Notes: generated from the sequence alone by a model not told the origin. Shown: positions 15,561 through 26,776, counted from the first letter of the stretch. The stretch: DNA of 64,000 nucleotides from JBFXAF01 sp050184585 (GCA_050184585.1 JBFXAF010000008.1:158060-222059), one strand, 5' to 3'. Program-made: numbers and translations.

Positions 15561-16505
15561 ATGACCCCTCGCCGCCTCGGCCAGACCGACATCGCAATCG
15601 CGCCGCTGGTGCTCGGCACCAACGTGTTCGGCTGGACCGCCGACGAGAAGACCTCCTTCGCGGTGCTCGACGCCTTCGTCGCCGAAGGCTTCTCCGCGAT
15701 AGACACGGCCGACGCCTATTCGCGCTGGGTGCCGGGAAATGACAGCGATAGCGAGAAGATCATCGGCCGCTGGATGAAGGCGCGAGGCAACCGCGACCGC
15801 GTGCACATCTTCACGAAGGTCGGCTCCGACATGGGCCAGGGCAAGAAGGACCTGTCGGCCAAATGGATCGCCGAAGCGGTCGAGGGCTCGTTGAAGCGGC
15901 TGCAGACCGACCATATCGACCTCTACCAGAGCCACTGGCCGGACCCGTCAGTCGGCCACGAGGAGACGCTGGGCGCCTATGACCGTCTGGTGAAGGCCGG
16001 CAAGGTGCGCTGGATCGGCGCATCGAACCATGACGAGGGCCAACTCTCCGGCGCGCTGGCGGTATCCAAGGCGAAGGGGTTGCCGCGCTACCAGACGCTG
16101 CAGAACGAGTACAATCTCATCACCCGCGACAGATACGAGGGCGCGGTGCAGGACCTCGTGGTGGCGGAAGGGCTGAGCCTCATCCCCTATTACGGGCTGG
16201 CGGCCGGCTTCCTGACCGGGAAGTATCGCAGCAAGGACGACCTGACGCAGAGCGCGCGCGGCTCCAGCGTGGCGCGCCACCTGAACGACAGGGGGCTGGC
16301 GATACTCGCGGCGATGGACAGCGTGGCCGAGCGCACCGGGGCGGCCCATGCCGAGATCGCGCTGGCCTGGATCAACGCGCAGCCGGGCGTGGCGGGACCG
16401 ATCGCGTCGGCGACGTCGGTGAGGCAGGTCGAAAGCCTGGCGCGGGGCGCGAGGCTGGCGCTGGGCGAGGCCGAACTGAAGGCGCTGACGGAAGCGGGGC
16501 GGTAG
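15561..16505 (+). CDS. aldo/keto reductase
   Basis: NADPH-dependent oxidoreductase of the (alpha/beta)8-barrel aldo/keto reductase family, closest in style to the YajO/YghZ-like group. 314 residues from ATG 15561 (GGAG at 15551); the earlier in-frame start overlaps the surface-protein gene and is not conserved. It has the family markers LVLGTNVFGW at the N-terminus, SAIDTADAYSRW (catalytic Asp and Tyr), TKVGSDM (catalytic Lys), DHIDLYQSHWPDP (His) and WIGASNHDEGQL. The substrate cannot be told. Its stop codon lies inside a perfect hairpin shared with the convergent marR gene. Confidence 0.9.
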   Translation: MTPRRLGQTDIAIAPLVLGTNVFGWTADEKTSFAVLDAFVAEGFSAIDTADAYSRWVPGNDSDSEKIIGRWMKARGNRDRVHIFTKVGSDMGQGKKDLSAKWIAEAVEGSLKRLQTDHIDLYQSHWPDPSVGHEETLGAYDRLVKAGKVRWIGASNHDEGQLSGALAVSKAKGLPRYQTLQNEYNLITRDRYEGAVQDLVVAEGLSLIPYYGLAAGFLTGKYRSKDDLTQSARGSSVARHLNDRGLAILAAMDSVAERTGAAHAEIALAWINAQPGVAGPIASATSVRQVESLARGARLALGEAELKALTEAGR

Positions 16506-16514
16506 CCGCCCCGC
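16494..16514. terminator. bidirectional hairpin between aldo/keto reductase and marR
   Basis: GCGGGGCGG-tag-CCGCCCCGC, a perfect 9-bp stem whose 3-base loop is the TAG stop codon of the aldo/keto reductase gene. It lies four bases from the 3' end of the convergent MarR gene. There is no T-run, as is common at this GC content. Confidence 0.6.
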
Positions 16515-16518
16515 GACC

Positions 16519-17049
16519 TCACGCTTCGGCGTCCGGACCGTCGGCGGCCTCGATCCCGAGGATCAGCTTCCGCAAGAGGCCGGCCAACGCGACACGCTCC
16601 TTGCCGTCGAGCGCCTGGAGGAACCCCGCCTCGCCTTCCATGTCGTCGCGAAAGGCCCGCTCGGTGCGTTCCTCGCCTTCCGGCGTGAGCGCCACGAGCA
16701 TGCTGCGGCCATCGCTCGGCGACTTCTCGCGGCGGATCAGGCCGGCCCTCTCCAGCCGGTCCAGCCGGTGGGTCAGCCCTCCCGAGGAGAGCATGAGCGA
16801 GGTGTAGAGCTCGGTCGGCGTCAGCCTGTATGGCGCGCCCGAGCGGCGCAGCGTCGCCAGCACGTCGAACTCGCCACGATCGAGACCGTGCCTGGCGAAG
16901 GTCGCCTCGATGGACGGGCGCACGAGGTTCGACAGGCGCACGGCGCGGCCGATGACGGCCATCGGCCCGGTGTCGAGATCCGGCAGTTCGCGCGCCCATT
17001 GCGCCCGCAGCCGGTCGACGTGATCGCCCCTCGTCCTCGCCCGCGCCAT
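16519..17049 (-). CDS. MarR family transcriptional regulator
   Basis: 176-residue winged-helix repressor. Central region: FDVLATLRRSG, then LTPTELYTSLMLSSGGLTHRLDRLERAGLIRRE (helix-turn-helix) and the wing SPSDGRSMLVALTPEG, all family-typical. It is divergent from a cupin/VOC pair, with two nearly identical 18-base palindromes in the intergenic region, so it probably represses both itself and these genes and responds to a small ligand. The start at 17049 gives the usual length. Confidence 0.93.
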   Translation of the reverse strand: MARARTRGDHVDRLRAQWARELPDLDTGPMAVIGRAVRLSNLVRPSIEATFARHGLDRGEFDVLATLRRSGAPYRLTPTELYTSLMLSSGGLTHRLDRLERAGLIRREKSPSDGRSMLVALTPEGEERTERAFRDDMEGEAGFLQALDGKERVALAGLLRKLILGIEAADGPDAEA

Positions 17050-17125
17050 GCCCCGCCCTCCCTCGCCGGCGCCGAGACTACACGATGGGGAGCGACGGGC
17101 GAAGATGTCTCGGCGGGAAGAGATT

Positions 17126-17174
17126 TATCTTGACGTGAAGATAGTTCCGGCCTATATATCTTCTCGTCAAGATA
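17126..17174. promoter_or_regulatory. two MarR-type operators
   Basis: Site 1 (17126-17143) is TATCTTGACGTGAAGATA. Site 2 (17157-17174) is TATCTTCTCGTCAAGATA, whose reverse complement differs from site 1 at a single base. Both are TATCTT...AAGATA inverted repeats, centre-to-centre 31 bases (about three helical turns), in the divergent space between marR and the cupin gene. This AT-rich patch stands out in GC-rich DNA and matches the ATCTTGA-type operators known for MarR regulators. Confidence 0.75.
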
Positions 17175-17196
17175 ATTCGAACCGCAGGAGGCATCC

Positions 17197-17532
17197 ATGT
17201 TCAGCGTCGTCAGGCACCAGGAACCCCATGCGGGCGGCAACCGGACGGTGCGTTTCGAGGGGGCGCGCCACGGCAGCGAATCGTCGTTCTTCCTCGTCGA
17301 CGCCGATCCCGGCCGGGGTTCGCAGCTGCACGTCCACCCCTATCCGGAGACCTGGGTGGTGAGGCACGGCGTGGCCGAGTTCACCGTCGGCGTCGAACGC
17401 ATGCGAGGCCATGCCGGGGACATCGTCGTGGCCGCGGCCAACGTGCCGCACCGCTTCGAGAATGTCGGCGACGGGCGCCTCGAGCTCGTCTGCATCCATC
17501 CAAGCCCGACGATCATCCAGAAAGACCTGTAA
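17197..17532 (+). CDS. cupin domain-containing protein
   Basis: 111 residues with a strong AGGAGG site ahead of ATG 17197. Single-domain cupin: motif 1 around QLHVHPYPETWVV.HG.AEFTVG (two His and a Glu for a metal) and motif 2 around GDIVVAAANVPHRFENVGDG. Small cupins of this type act as dioxygenases, isomerases or ligand-binding proteins; nothing here distinguishes them. First gene of a probable two-gene unit with the VOC gene 30 bases downstream, under the divergent MarR regulator. Confidence 0.9.
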   Translation: MFSVVRHQEPHAGGNRTVRFEGARHGSESSFFLVDADPGRGSQLHVHPYPETWVVRHGVAEFTVGVERMRGHAGDIVVAAANVPHRFENVGDGRLELVCIHPSPTIIQKDL

Positions 17533-17562
17533 GGCGGGGCGCAGCCCGAGAAGGAGACCACA

Positions 17563-17982
17563 ATGCCCAGGACCATCTTCGTCAACCTGCCGGTGAAGGA
17601 CCTCGCCACCGCGACGCGCTTCTACGAGGCGATCGGCTGCTCAAAGAACGAAGCGTTCAGCGACCACCAGACATCGAACATGGTGTGGTCGGATGCGATC
17701 GTCTTCCACCTGATGAACCATGACTACTTCGCCACCTTCACGCCGAAGCCGATCGCCGACGCCACGATGGCGACCGACGCGCTCTATGCGCTGACGCTCG
17801 AAAGCCGCGACGAGGTCGACGCGATCGTGGCGGCCGCCGAGAAGAACGGCGGCACCGCCGACCCGCGCCCGGCCATGGACATGGGCTGGCTCTTCAACCG
17901 TTCCTTCGAGGATCCCGACGGTCACATATTCGAGGCGGTGTTCATGGACATGGCGGCGATGCCGGCCGACGGCCCGGCGTAG
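17563..17982 (+). CDS. VOC family protein (glyoxalase/extradiol dioxygenase fold)
   Basis: 139 residues, AGAAGGAG ahead of ATG 17563. It starts MPRTIFVNLPVKDLATATRF and has NMVWSDAIVFHLMNHDYF, a DALYALTLESRDEVDAIV segment and DPDGHIFEAVFMD at the C-terminus, as in the glyoxalase-like 'lactoylglutathione lyase' group (YcgJ/PhnB-like) often paired with cupins or regulators. The metal ligands are not fully clear from sequence alone. Likely co-transcribed with the cupin gene. Confidence 0.88.
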   Translation: MPRTIFVNLPVKDLATATRFYEAIGCSKNEAFSDHQTSNMVWSDAIVFHLMNHDYFATFTPKPIADATMATDALYALTLESRDEVDAIVAAAEKNGGTADPRPAMDMGWLFNRSFEDPDGHIFEAVFMDMAAMPADGPA

Positions 17983-18037
17983 ACCGCGCCGGATGCAGCG
18001 GTGGCGCTTTCAGCGGGTTCCTGATTAACTGCGACCC

Positions 18038-18370
18038 ATGTTCATGACGCACAACAGCCGGCACCGTTCGACGATCCTCCTGGCGGCGGGGTTCATCTCC
18101 GCCGCCGCCTCCATCGCATGGTCCGCTCCCATGGCCGGGGACGGCCCGGCCTGCACGGAAAAGGCGAAGGCGGCGAAGCTCGCCACCCTCACCGACCTCG
18201 ACCCAGAGTACATCACGATCTGGGCGACGGGGATGCAGGACGGCTCCTGCCGCGGCTACTCGGCGGGGCAGGAGGTGACGGTCGAGAAGCGCGAGGACGG
18301 GCTCGCCTGCGTTCGCGCCGAGGACGACCAGACCTGCTTCTGGATCACCGAAACCAAGGCGCCGCAGTAG
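18038..18370 (+). CDS. hypothetical secreted protein with four cysteines
   Basis: 110 residues from ATG 18038 (a second ATG lies two codons later; no clear ribosome site). An N-terminal signal peptide is apparent (STILLAAGFISAAASIAWSAP, predicted cut near residue 30). The ~80-residue mature part has exactly four Cys (in PACTEK, GSCRG, LACVRA, QTCFW), likely two periplasmic disulfides. I do not recognise a family. It stands alone, followed by ~300 bases without a gene before gyrB. Confidence 0.6.
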   Translation: MFMTHNSRHRSTILLAAGFISAAASIAWSAPMAGDGPACTEKAKAAKLATLTDLDPEYITIWATGMQDGSCRGYSAGQEVTVEKREDGLACVRAEDDQTCFWITETKAPQ

Positions 18371-18669
18371 GCGGCTCGAGTCGCGAACCGAGGCAGGACG
18401 GCGCCGCGCCCCACCGGTCGTTGCGCGGCTTCCCGCCGAATCGATGCGATGGCCCATTTTCCAAAGGTTGATGGCGTTCCATCGTCCCAGCGGCCCGACG
18501 AACCCGGCCTCCTCCAGCAGGAAACCACCCGCTGGCCTGCTTCACAAACCCGCAAAGCGTCCTGAGAGCCGGGTCGTTTCGTGGGACCTTCGGACCCTTC
18601 GGCGACGCGGCGGACCGTTTCGTGACGTGTTCGCCATCATACGGTCCGAACCAGCCACCACAGACATGA

Positions 18670-21144
<2,475 letters not shown>

Positions 21145-21219
21145 GAAAAACCGTGAGATGGCTGCTGCTTCGCCGGCGCACTGGAACGGCCCCGAATCGC
21201 GCGCCGGAACCTGCCCGAG

Positions 21220-21247
21220 ATATAGGCTTTCGAGGCAGGATTTCCAA
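21220..21247 (-). promoter_or_regulatory. putative gyrB promoter
   Basis: On the minus strand TTGGAA (21247-21242) and CTATAT (21225-21220) are separated by 16 bases, matching the alphaproteobacterial housekeeping pattern CTTG...CTATAT. The leader to the gyrB ATG at 21144 is about 70 bases. Confidence 0.5.
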
Positions 21248-21403
21248 GGTTTGCCGGGTCGTTTTGCCGTTGTCCGTCAACGGTTCGATAGTGCGTTTCC
21301 CATCGCGCCCCGGGCGTCGCCAGGAGACGAAATCACGAGCAGGGACGACGCGTCGGGCGCCTCGTCGCGCGAACGGCCCCTGCCGGGACGACGAGAGCCG
21401 CGG

Positions 21404-21931
21404 TCAGGGCTTCACTGCCAGGTCGAGCACCGTGGTCCGTTCGCCGCCGCCAGTGGGCGTCACCGTCTGCCACATCCGCACCGGCTTGCCGTCGATCACG
21501 GCGATGGTGAGTTCGGCATCGTAGGTCTGCCCCTCCACCGTCAGTGGCGCGGTCGACCTGAACACAGCCCCACCCTCCTTTCCGGCCCCGTCGAAGTGCG
21601 AGTTGGGGTCCGTGCCCGGGAGGGAGTTTCCGGCGAGCTCGACATCCAGCCGGTAGCGCTCGCCCGGCGTCACCACGGCGAAATCCATCGTCACGCTGCC
21701 GCTCGACATCGATGTCGCGCAACGGCCGCCGATCGAGAAACGGCCGCCGTCGGTCCTGCTCGCCTCGAGCTTGCAGTAGAGGTTCTCCACCGGCTTGCCG
21801 GGCGCCCGCACGATCTTGCCCGATGCGCGGAAGGCGCCGGGCTGGATGTCCTCGAGACGCTCCGCCAAGGCGGGCGCCGAAACAAAGACGAGCCCGATCA
21901 GCGCCATCGCGCTAGTGATGTTCTGCTTCAA
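21404..21931 (-). CDS. hypothetical secreted protein
   Basis: 175 residues from a TTG at 21931 placed seven bases after a GGGAGG site; earlier in-frame starts lack one. The signal peptide is KQNITSAMALIGLVFVSAPA-LA with cleavage around residue 22. The mature domain (ENLYCKLEASRTDGGRFSIG, GSVTMDFAVVTPGERYRLDVEL, LTVEGQTYDAELTIAVIDG) looks like an all-beta periplasmic domain with two Cys, as in rhizobial hypothetical secreted proteins. Function unknown. It is convergent with nothing and its 3' end faces the gyrB leader. Confidence 0.65.
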   Translation of the reverse strand: MKQNITSAMALIGLVFVSAPALAERLEDIQPGAFRASGKIVRAPGKPVENLYCKLEASRTDGGRFSIGGRCATSMSSGSVTMDFAVVTPGERYRLDVELAGNSLPGTDPNSHFDGAGKEGGAVFRSTAPLTVEGQTYDAELTIAVIDGKPVRMWQTVTPTGGGERTTVLDLAVKP

Positions 21932-22039
21932 GCCGAAACCTCCCTGCCATGGCGACCTGCCTTGGAGCCGCCACGCTGCGGCGTCAAGGCAGCTTTGCCT
22001 CACGAATGCGGCGACCTAAGGTCGGAACCGGAAAACGCC

Positions 22040-23410
22040 ATGGACACAAAGCCGGCCCCTTTCGTTCCACCTGCCCCGAAACCCAGGACGCGGCCGCCCT
22101 CGCTTCTCGAGCTGGTCCGTATCGTCCGGCGCAATCCGCTCGAACTCTGGGGGGAGCCGTCCTACAACCTGCCCTGGATCCTGGTGCGCGGGATCGGCGG
22201 ACCGCTGGTCATCGCCAATGATCCGGGCCTGATCCGCCACATCCTCGTCGACAACGTCTCCAACTACCGCATGGGCCGCATGCGGCAGAAGATCCTGAGG
22301 CCGATCCTTCGTGACGGACTGCTGACCGCCGAGGGCGGCATCTGGAAGCGGTCGCGCAAGGCCATGGCGCCGGTGTTCACGCCCCGCCACATAGCCGGTT
22401 TCGCGGGGCCGATGCTGGCCCGCACGCAGGCGTTCGCCACGCGCTACGAGGATGGCGCGACCGTCGACGCGGCGCGGGACATGACCCACCTCACCTACGA
22501 CATCCTCGCCGAGACCCTGTTCTCGGGCGAAATCGCAGGCGAGCCTGGCAGTTTCGAGCACCAGGTCGACCGTCTGTTCGAGACGATGGGGCGCATCGAT
22601 CCCCTCGACCTGCTGGGGGCTCCGGACTGGATCCCGCGCATCGGCCGCCTGCGTGGCCGCCGGGTGATGGCCTTCTTCCGCCGGATCGTCGCCGACACGA
22701 TCGCGATGCGCAAGGACCGGCTCGCGCGCGGGCAGGACGACGCACCGGCCGACTTTCTGACGCTGCTGCTCGACGCGGAGGGCCCCGACGGCCTGTCGCG
22801 CGAGGAGATCGAGGACAACATCATCACCTTCGTCGGCGCCGGGCACGAGACCACGGCGAGGGCCCTCGGCTGGACCCTGTACTGCCTCGCCGAGACGCCC
22901 TGGGAGCGCGAGCGTATCGAGGCGGAAGCCGACGCCGTGGTCGCTTCCGGCACCGAACCGGCTCAATGGCTCGACCTGATGCCCCACGCCCGCGCCGCCT
23001 TCGAGGAGGCGATGCGTCTCTATCCGCCCGCGGCGTCGATCGGCCGCGAGGCGATCGACGCAGACAGCTACCAGACGCTGTCGATCCCGGCCGGCGCGCA
23101 GGTCCAGATCATGCCCTGGACGATCCACCGACACCGGCGGTTGTGGGAGCAGCCGGACGCCTTCATGCCGGAGCGTTTCATGCCCCGGAACCGCGACGCG
23201 ATCGACCGCTACCAGTACCTGCCCTTCGGCGCGGGCCCACGCGTCTGCATCGGCGCCAGCTTCGCCATGCAGGAGGCGGCGATCATCATGGCCGTGCTGA
23301 TGTCGCGCTTCCGCTTCGACACGCTGCCCGACACCAAGCCGTGGCCCGTCCAGAAGCTCACGACCCAGCCCGAGGGCGGGCTGCCGATGCGGGTCTCGCG
23401 CCGGCGGTAG
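22040..23410 (+). CDS. cytochrome P450
   Basis: Haem-thiolate monooxygenase, 456 residues from ATG 22040; the open frame extends back to 21143 but has no coding character there. I-helix FVGAGHETTARALGW (oxygen-binding AGxxT), K-helix EAMRLYP (ExxR), PERFMP meander, and the haem-binding loop FGAGPRVCIGASFAMQEA with the Cys ligand. No membrane anchor at the N-terminus, so soluble. It resembles the bacterial CYP102/CYP4-like set (long chain or terpene hydroxylases) rather than the short CYP107 type. No ferredoxin or reductase gene is adjacent, so it needs redox partners from elsewhere. Confidence 0.94.
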   Translation: MDTKPAPFVPPAPKPRTRPPSLLELVRIVRRNPLELWGEPSYNLPWILVRGIGGPLVIANDPGLIRHILVDNVSNYRMGRMRQKILRPILRDGLLTAEGGIWKRSRKAMAPVFTPRHIAGFAGPMLARTQAFATRYEDGATVDAARDMTHLTYDILAETLFSGEIAGEPGSFEHQVDRLFETMGRIDPLDLLGAPDWIPRIGRLRGRRVMAFFRRIVADTIAMRKDRLARGQDDAPADFLTLLLDAEGPDGLSREEIEDNIITFVGAGHETTARALGWTLYCLAETPWERERIEAEADAVVASGTEPAQWLDLMPHARAAFEEAMRLYPPAASIGREAIDADSYQTLSIPAGAQVQIMPWTIHRHRRLWEQPDAFMPERFMPRNRDAIDRYQYLPFGAGPRVCIGASFAMQEAAIIMAVLMSRFRFDTLPDTKPWPVQKLTTQPEGGLPMRVSRRR

Positions 23411-23419
23411 CGGCGTCGC

Positions 23420-23791
23420 TCAGCGACCGCCCTGAAAGATGTTCTCGACATGGACCGGCCAGCGGCGCGGCAGCACCGCCACCATGTCGAAGCGGATCGA
23501 CAGGCGCGCATGGTCCGGCTGGCGCATCAGCCAGAGGTCGGCGGCACCCTCGATCCGGCGCTCGGACGTTCGAGCGATAGCCTCCATCGCCTCGATCAGC
23601 GTGGCGCGCGCCTTCACCTCGACGATCAGCACGAGATCGCCGCGCCGGGCGATCAGGTCGATCTCGCCGAGCTTCGTGCGGTAGCGCCGGGCGACGACGC
23701 GGTAGCCCTTGACCAGCAGCGCCAGCGCGGCGAGCCACTCGCCCCGGTGACCCCGGCGGTAGGCGCCGAGCCGGTCGCGCGGCTCAGCCAT
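23420..23791 (-). CDS. yraN: YraN family (UPF0102) endonuclease-like protein
   Basis: 123 residues. The conserved core KGYRVVARRYRTKLGEIDLIARRGDLVLIVEVKAR carries the PD-(D/E)XK-like D...E-X-K pattern (GEIDLI, VEVKAR). The family has a Holliday-junction-resolvase-like fold; its cellular role is unsettled. It overlaps the upstream rsmI by 8 bases, the usual order in this group, where gshB often follows; here the P450 gene is convergent instead. Confidence 0.9.
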   Translation of the reverse strand: MAEPRDRLGAYRRGHRGEWLAALALLVKGYRVVARRYRTKLGEIDLIARRGDLVLIVEVKARATLIEAMEAIARTSERRIEGAADLWLMRQPDHARLSIRFDMVAVLPRRWPVHVENIFQGGR

Positions 23792-24692
23792 CGTCCCTGA
23801 GGTCGAGCAGCCGGCGATAGAGATCGGCCTTCTTCGCGCCCGTCATGCGCGCCGCCTCACTGGCGGCCTTGGAGGCGGGCATCTCCGCGGCCAGCGACAA
23901 GAGGAGGCGGTCGAGGTCTTCGCCCTCGGGCGCAGCCGTTGCTCCAGGGGGTCCCACGCAGATCACCACCTCGCCGCGCGGCGCGCCGGCGCCGGCATAG
24001 TGCGCGGCGAGTTCGGCGAGCGTTCCGCGCCGGGTCTCCTCGAAGGCTTTCGTCAGCTCGCGCCCGACCGCCGCCTGCCTCTCTCCCAGCACCTCCGCCA
24101 TGGCAGCGAGCGTGTCCGGCGTGCGATTGGGAGATTCGTAGACCACGAGTGCGGCCGGCACCGCTCTCAACGTCTCCAGCCGGGCCCGGCGGGCGCCGTC
24201 CTTCACGGGAAGGAAGCCGGCAAAGAAAAAGGCGTCGGTCGGCAGTCCGGACGCCGTGAGCGCGGCCAGGACGGCGGATGCGCCGGGAACCGGGACGACG
24301 CGATGGCCCGCGGCGACCGCCTCGTGGACAAGCCGGTAGCCCGGATCGGATACGAGCGGGGTGCCGGCGTCGGAGACCAGCGCCACCGAGCGGCCGTCGC
24401 CGAGTGCGGCGATCAGCCTCGGCTCGACTTCGGCGGCGTTGTGCTCATGATAGGAGATGGGCCTGGCCGCGATGCCGTATCGGTCGAGCAGGACGCGGGT
24501 GACGCGAGTGTCCTCGCAGGCGACGATGTCGGCAGCGGCGAGCGTTTCCAGCGCGCGCAGCGTGACGTCGCCGAGGTTTCCGATCGGCGTGGCGACCAGA
24601 TAGAGCGCCGGCGCCAGGGGCCGGGCGGCGATCTGCGCCTGGCCGACGAGGAAGGTGCGTCGAGGCGGTTCGTTGTCGGGCATCGCGTTCAT
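23784..24692 (-). CDS. rsmI: 16S rRNA (cytidine(1402)-2'-O)-methyltransferase
   Basis: 2'-O-methylates C1402 in the ribosomal decoding centre using SAM. From ATG 24692 the protein has 302 residues; an ATG three codons later is also possible, and the longer frame to 24785 is not conserved. Tetrapyrrole-methylase fold motifs: LYLVATPIGNLGDVTLRALE, ACEDTRVTRVLL, SYHEHN, LVSDAGTPLVSDPGYRLV, VPVPGASAVLAAL and FFAGFLP. The C-terminal ~45 residues form the family's variable helical tail. First of two overlapping genes with yraN. Confidence 0.95.
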   Translation of the reverse strand: MNAMPDNEPPRRTFLVGQAQIAARPLAPALYLVATPIGNLGDVTLRALETLAAADIVACEDTRVTRVLLDRYGIAARPISYHEHNAAEVEPRLIAALGDGRSVALVSDAGTPLVSDPGYRLVHEAVAAGHRVVPVPGASAVLAALTASGLPTDAFFFAGFLPVKDGARRARLETLRAVPAALVVYESPNRTPDTLAAMAEVLGERQAAVGRELTKAFEETRRGTLAELAAHYAGAGAPRGEVVICVGPPGATAAPEGEDLDRLLLSLAAEMPASKAASEAARMTGAKKADLYRRLLDLRDDG

Positions 24693-24783
24693 GTCGCGAC
24701 GTTGGCACAGGCGGGCGCTGGCGCAAAGCGGCCGGGGGAACCGTCGGATCGTTCCCGCGTTGCGTGACAGGGAGGACCACGAC

Positions 24784-24969
24784 ATGAACCCGCTCGCAAT
24801 CCAGGACGTCTACCAGCCCTACTATGCCGGCCGCGAGACCGACGAAGCGCGAAAGCTTTCCAAGGACCGGAAGCCCGTGTTCACGCCCGAGGAAAGACGG
24901 AGCATGATCCGTCGCGCTCCGCGTCGGGGCGAACGTATCCCTTCCGCGGAAAGCGGAAAGCCGTCCTAG
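24784..24969 (+). CDS. small hypothetical protein (61 aa)
   Basis: ATG 24784 with GGGAGGACC ten bases upstream; 61 residues, MNPLAIQDVYQPYYAGRETD..., lysine/arginine-rich, no signal peptide or membrane segment. It is divergent from rsmI and its last 4 bases overlap the 3' end of hemW. Nearly independent of the surrounding genes. Function unknown. Confidence 0.5.
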   Translation: MNPLAIQDVYQPYYAGRETDEARKLSKDRKPVFTPEERRSMIRRAPRRGERIPSAESGKPS

Positions 24970-26129
24970 CGCGTCAGGTCCGCGACCAGAGCGTCGAGCA
25001 CGACCATGCCGGCCGGCGTGGCGCGCAGCCGCGAATTGCCGACAGGCTCCACCAGTTTCTCGTCGCGCAGGATCGTCACCCGTTCGCCGGACAGCGATCG
25101 GCCAGACAGCGCCTCGTATCGTGACAGATCGATACCCTCGACAAGCCGCAAACCCATGAGCAGGAATTCGTCGGCTTCCTGGTCCCGGCTCAGCACCTCC
25201 CCACCCGACACACCATGGCCCCTTGCCTCGACCGCCTCCAGCCAGGTTTCGGGAGCCAGTTCGGTGAAGGTGACGACGCGCCGGCCATGCTCGACGAAGC
25301 GTCCGTGCGCTCCAGGCCCGACGCCGGCATAGTCGCCATAGCGCCAGTAGGTGAGATTGTGGCGGCTCTCGGCGCCCGGCCGCGCGTGATTGGAGATCTC
25401 GTAGGCCGGAAGGCCGCGGGCCGCGGTCACCTCCTGGGTGATGGCGTAGAGGTCGGCGGCCATGTCAGGGTCGGGAACGGCGATCTTGCCCGCGGCGTGG
25501 AGCGCGAAGAACGGCGTGCCTTCCTCGATGGTGAGCTGGTAGAGCGACAGATGGTCGGCGGCGAGCCCGATCGCCTCCTCCAGTTCGGTCGCCCACGCGT
25601 CCGGCGTCTGGCCGGGACGGGCATAGATCAGGTCGAACGAGAGGCGCGGGAACGTCTCGCGCGCCAGTTCGATGGCCTGGCGCGCTTGCGCGACATCGTG
25701 GAGCCGGCCGAGGAATCTCAGGTCGCGATCGTTCAGGGCCTGGACGCCGAGCGACACGCGATTGACGCCCGCGGCGCGGTAGCCGCGAAAACGGCCAGCC
25801 TCGACCGAAGAGGGGTTCGCCTCCAGCGTCACCTCGATGCCGTCTGGCACCGTCCAGTTCGCTGCGACGGCGTCCAGCACCGCGCCGACCGTCGCCGGAT
25901 CCATCAGCGACGGCGTACCGCCGCCGAGGAAGACCGACGTTACGTCGCGCGGGCCGGTCTTCGCCCGCATCGCCGCCATCTCGCGGGCCAGCGCGGCGGC
26001 GAAGCGCGGCTGGTCGACGGGTCTGTGGCGGACATGGCTGTTGAAGTCGCAATAGGGGCACTTGGCCGCGCAGAACGGCCAGTGGACATAGATGCCGAAG
26101 CCGGGCGCGCGCGCGTCGTCGGGGGTCAC
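24966..26129 (-). CDS. hemW: radical SAM haem chaperone HemW
   Basis: Radical SAM protein related to HemN that carries haem to respiratory targets rather than acting as coproporphyrinogen oxidase. 387 residues from GTG 26129, which overlaps the rdgB stop by 4 bases (GTGA); the longer frame to 26210 is unlikely. The iron-sulfur loop is CAAKCPYCDFNS (C-X3-C-X2-C; HemN itself has an additional Cys after it). Further motifs: SVFLGGGTPSLM, EANPSS, GVNRVSLGVQALND, LSLYQLTIEEGTPF and a C-terminal HemN-type winged helix domain (LMGLRLVEGIDLSRYE). Confidence 0.94.
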   Translation of the reverse strand: MTPDDARAPGFGIYVHWPFCAAKCPYCDFNSHVRHRPVDQPRFAAALAREMAAMRAKTGPRDVTSVFLGGGTPSLMDPATVGAVLDAVAANWTVPDGIEVTLEANPSSVEAGRFRGYRAAGVNRVSLGVQALNDRDLRFLGRLHDVAQARQAIELARETFPRLSFDLIYARPGQTPDAWATELEEAIGLAADHLSLYQLTIEEGTPFFALHAAGKIAVPDPDMAADLYAITQEVTAARGLPAYEISNHARPGAESRHNLTYWRYGDYAGVGPGAHGRFVEHGRRVVTFTELAPETWLEAVEARGHGVSGGEVLSRDQEADEFLLMGLRLVEGIDLSRYEALSGRSLSGERVTILRDEKLVEPVGNSRLRATPAGMVVLDALVADLTR

Positions 26130-26776
26130 GTCGGGCCCAGCTTTGCCTTCGCGAACTCCTGGAAGGCGCGGGCCCGGTGCGACAGCGCGCTGCCCTGCCC
26201 GGGAGCCCAACCGTGCTTTTCGGCGGGATCCATTTCGCCGAAGGTCCGTGAGTGCCCGTTCGGCAGGAAGACCGGGTCGTAGCCGAACCCTCGTTCGCCG
26301 CGCGGCGGCCAGACCAGCACGCCTTCCGCCTCGCCGCGGAAGAACTCGTGCTCGCCATCGGGCCAGGCGAGGCAGATGACGGCCACGAACCGGCCGGTGC
26401 GCTGCGCCGGCTCGGTCGCGCCAGCCTTCTGGAGCATGAGTTCGGTGCGCTGCATCGCCATCATGAAATCGCGCGTGCCGTCAGGACGCTCTGCCCAGTT
26501 CGCCGTGTAGACGCCCGGCTGGCCTTCCAGCGCATCGACCACGAGCCCGGAATCGTCGGACATCGCCGGCAGGCCGGTGGCCTCGGTCGCAGCCAGCGCC
26601 TTGATCAGGGCATTCTGCTCGAAGGTGGTGCCGGTCTCGTCGGGTTCCGGCAGGCCGAACGCCTTGGCGGACTTCGCCTCCAGTCCGAAAGGTCCGAGCA
26701 GGTCGGCGAACTCGCGCAGCTTGCCCGCATTGTGGCTTGCGACGACGATCTTCTGGCCCCGGGCCAACTCCCGCAT
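26126..26776 (-). CDS. rdgB: XTP/dITP diphosphatase (non-canonical purine NTP pyrophosphatase)
   Basis: Hydrolyses dITP, XTP and dUTP-like non-canonical nucleotides, preventing their incorporation. 216 residues from ATG 26776, which overlaps the VOC stop by one base (TGATG) and has GGGGA six bases upstream; an ATG four codons earlier (26788) is possible. Ham1 motifs: IVVASHNAGKLREF, GTTFEQNALIKA, LPAMSDDSGLVVDAL, RGEAEGVLVWPPRGERGFGYDPVF and LSHRARAF. Confidence 0.95.
   Translation of the reverse strand: MRELARGQKIVVASHNAGKLREFADLLGPFGLEAKSAKAFGLPEPDETGTTFEQNALIKALAATEATGLPAMSDDSGLVVDALEGQPGVYTANWAERPDGTRDFMMAMQRTELMLQKAGATEPAQRTGRFVAVICLAWPDGEHEFFRGEAEGVLVWPPRGERGFGYDPVFLPNGHSRTFGEMDPAEKHGWAPGQGSALSHRARAFQEFAKAKLGPT

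Noticed and set aside
14117..15706. 529-codon open frame antisense to the surface-protein gene
   Set aside because: It lies in a GC-rich repeat-coding region where antisense frames stay open by codon bias; its protein has low complexity (R/G/A-rich) and no motif.
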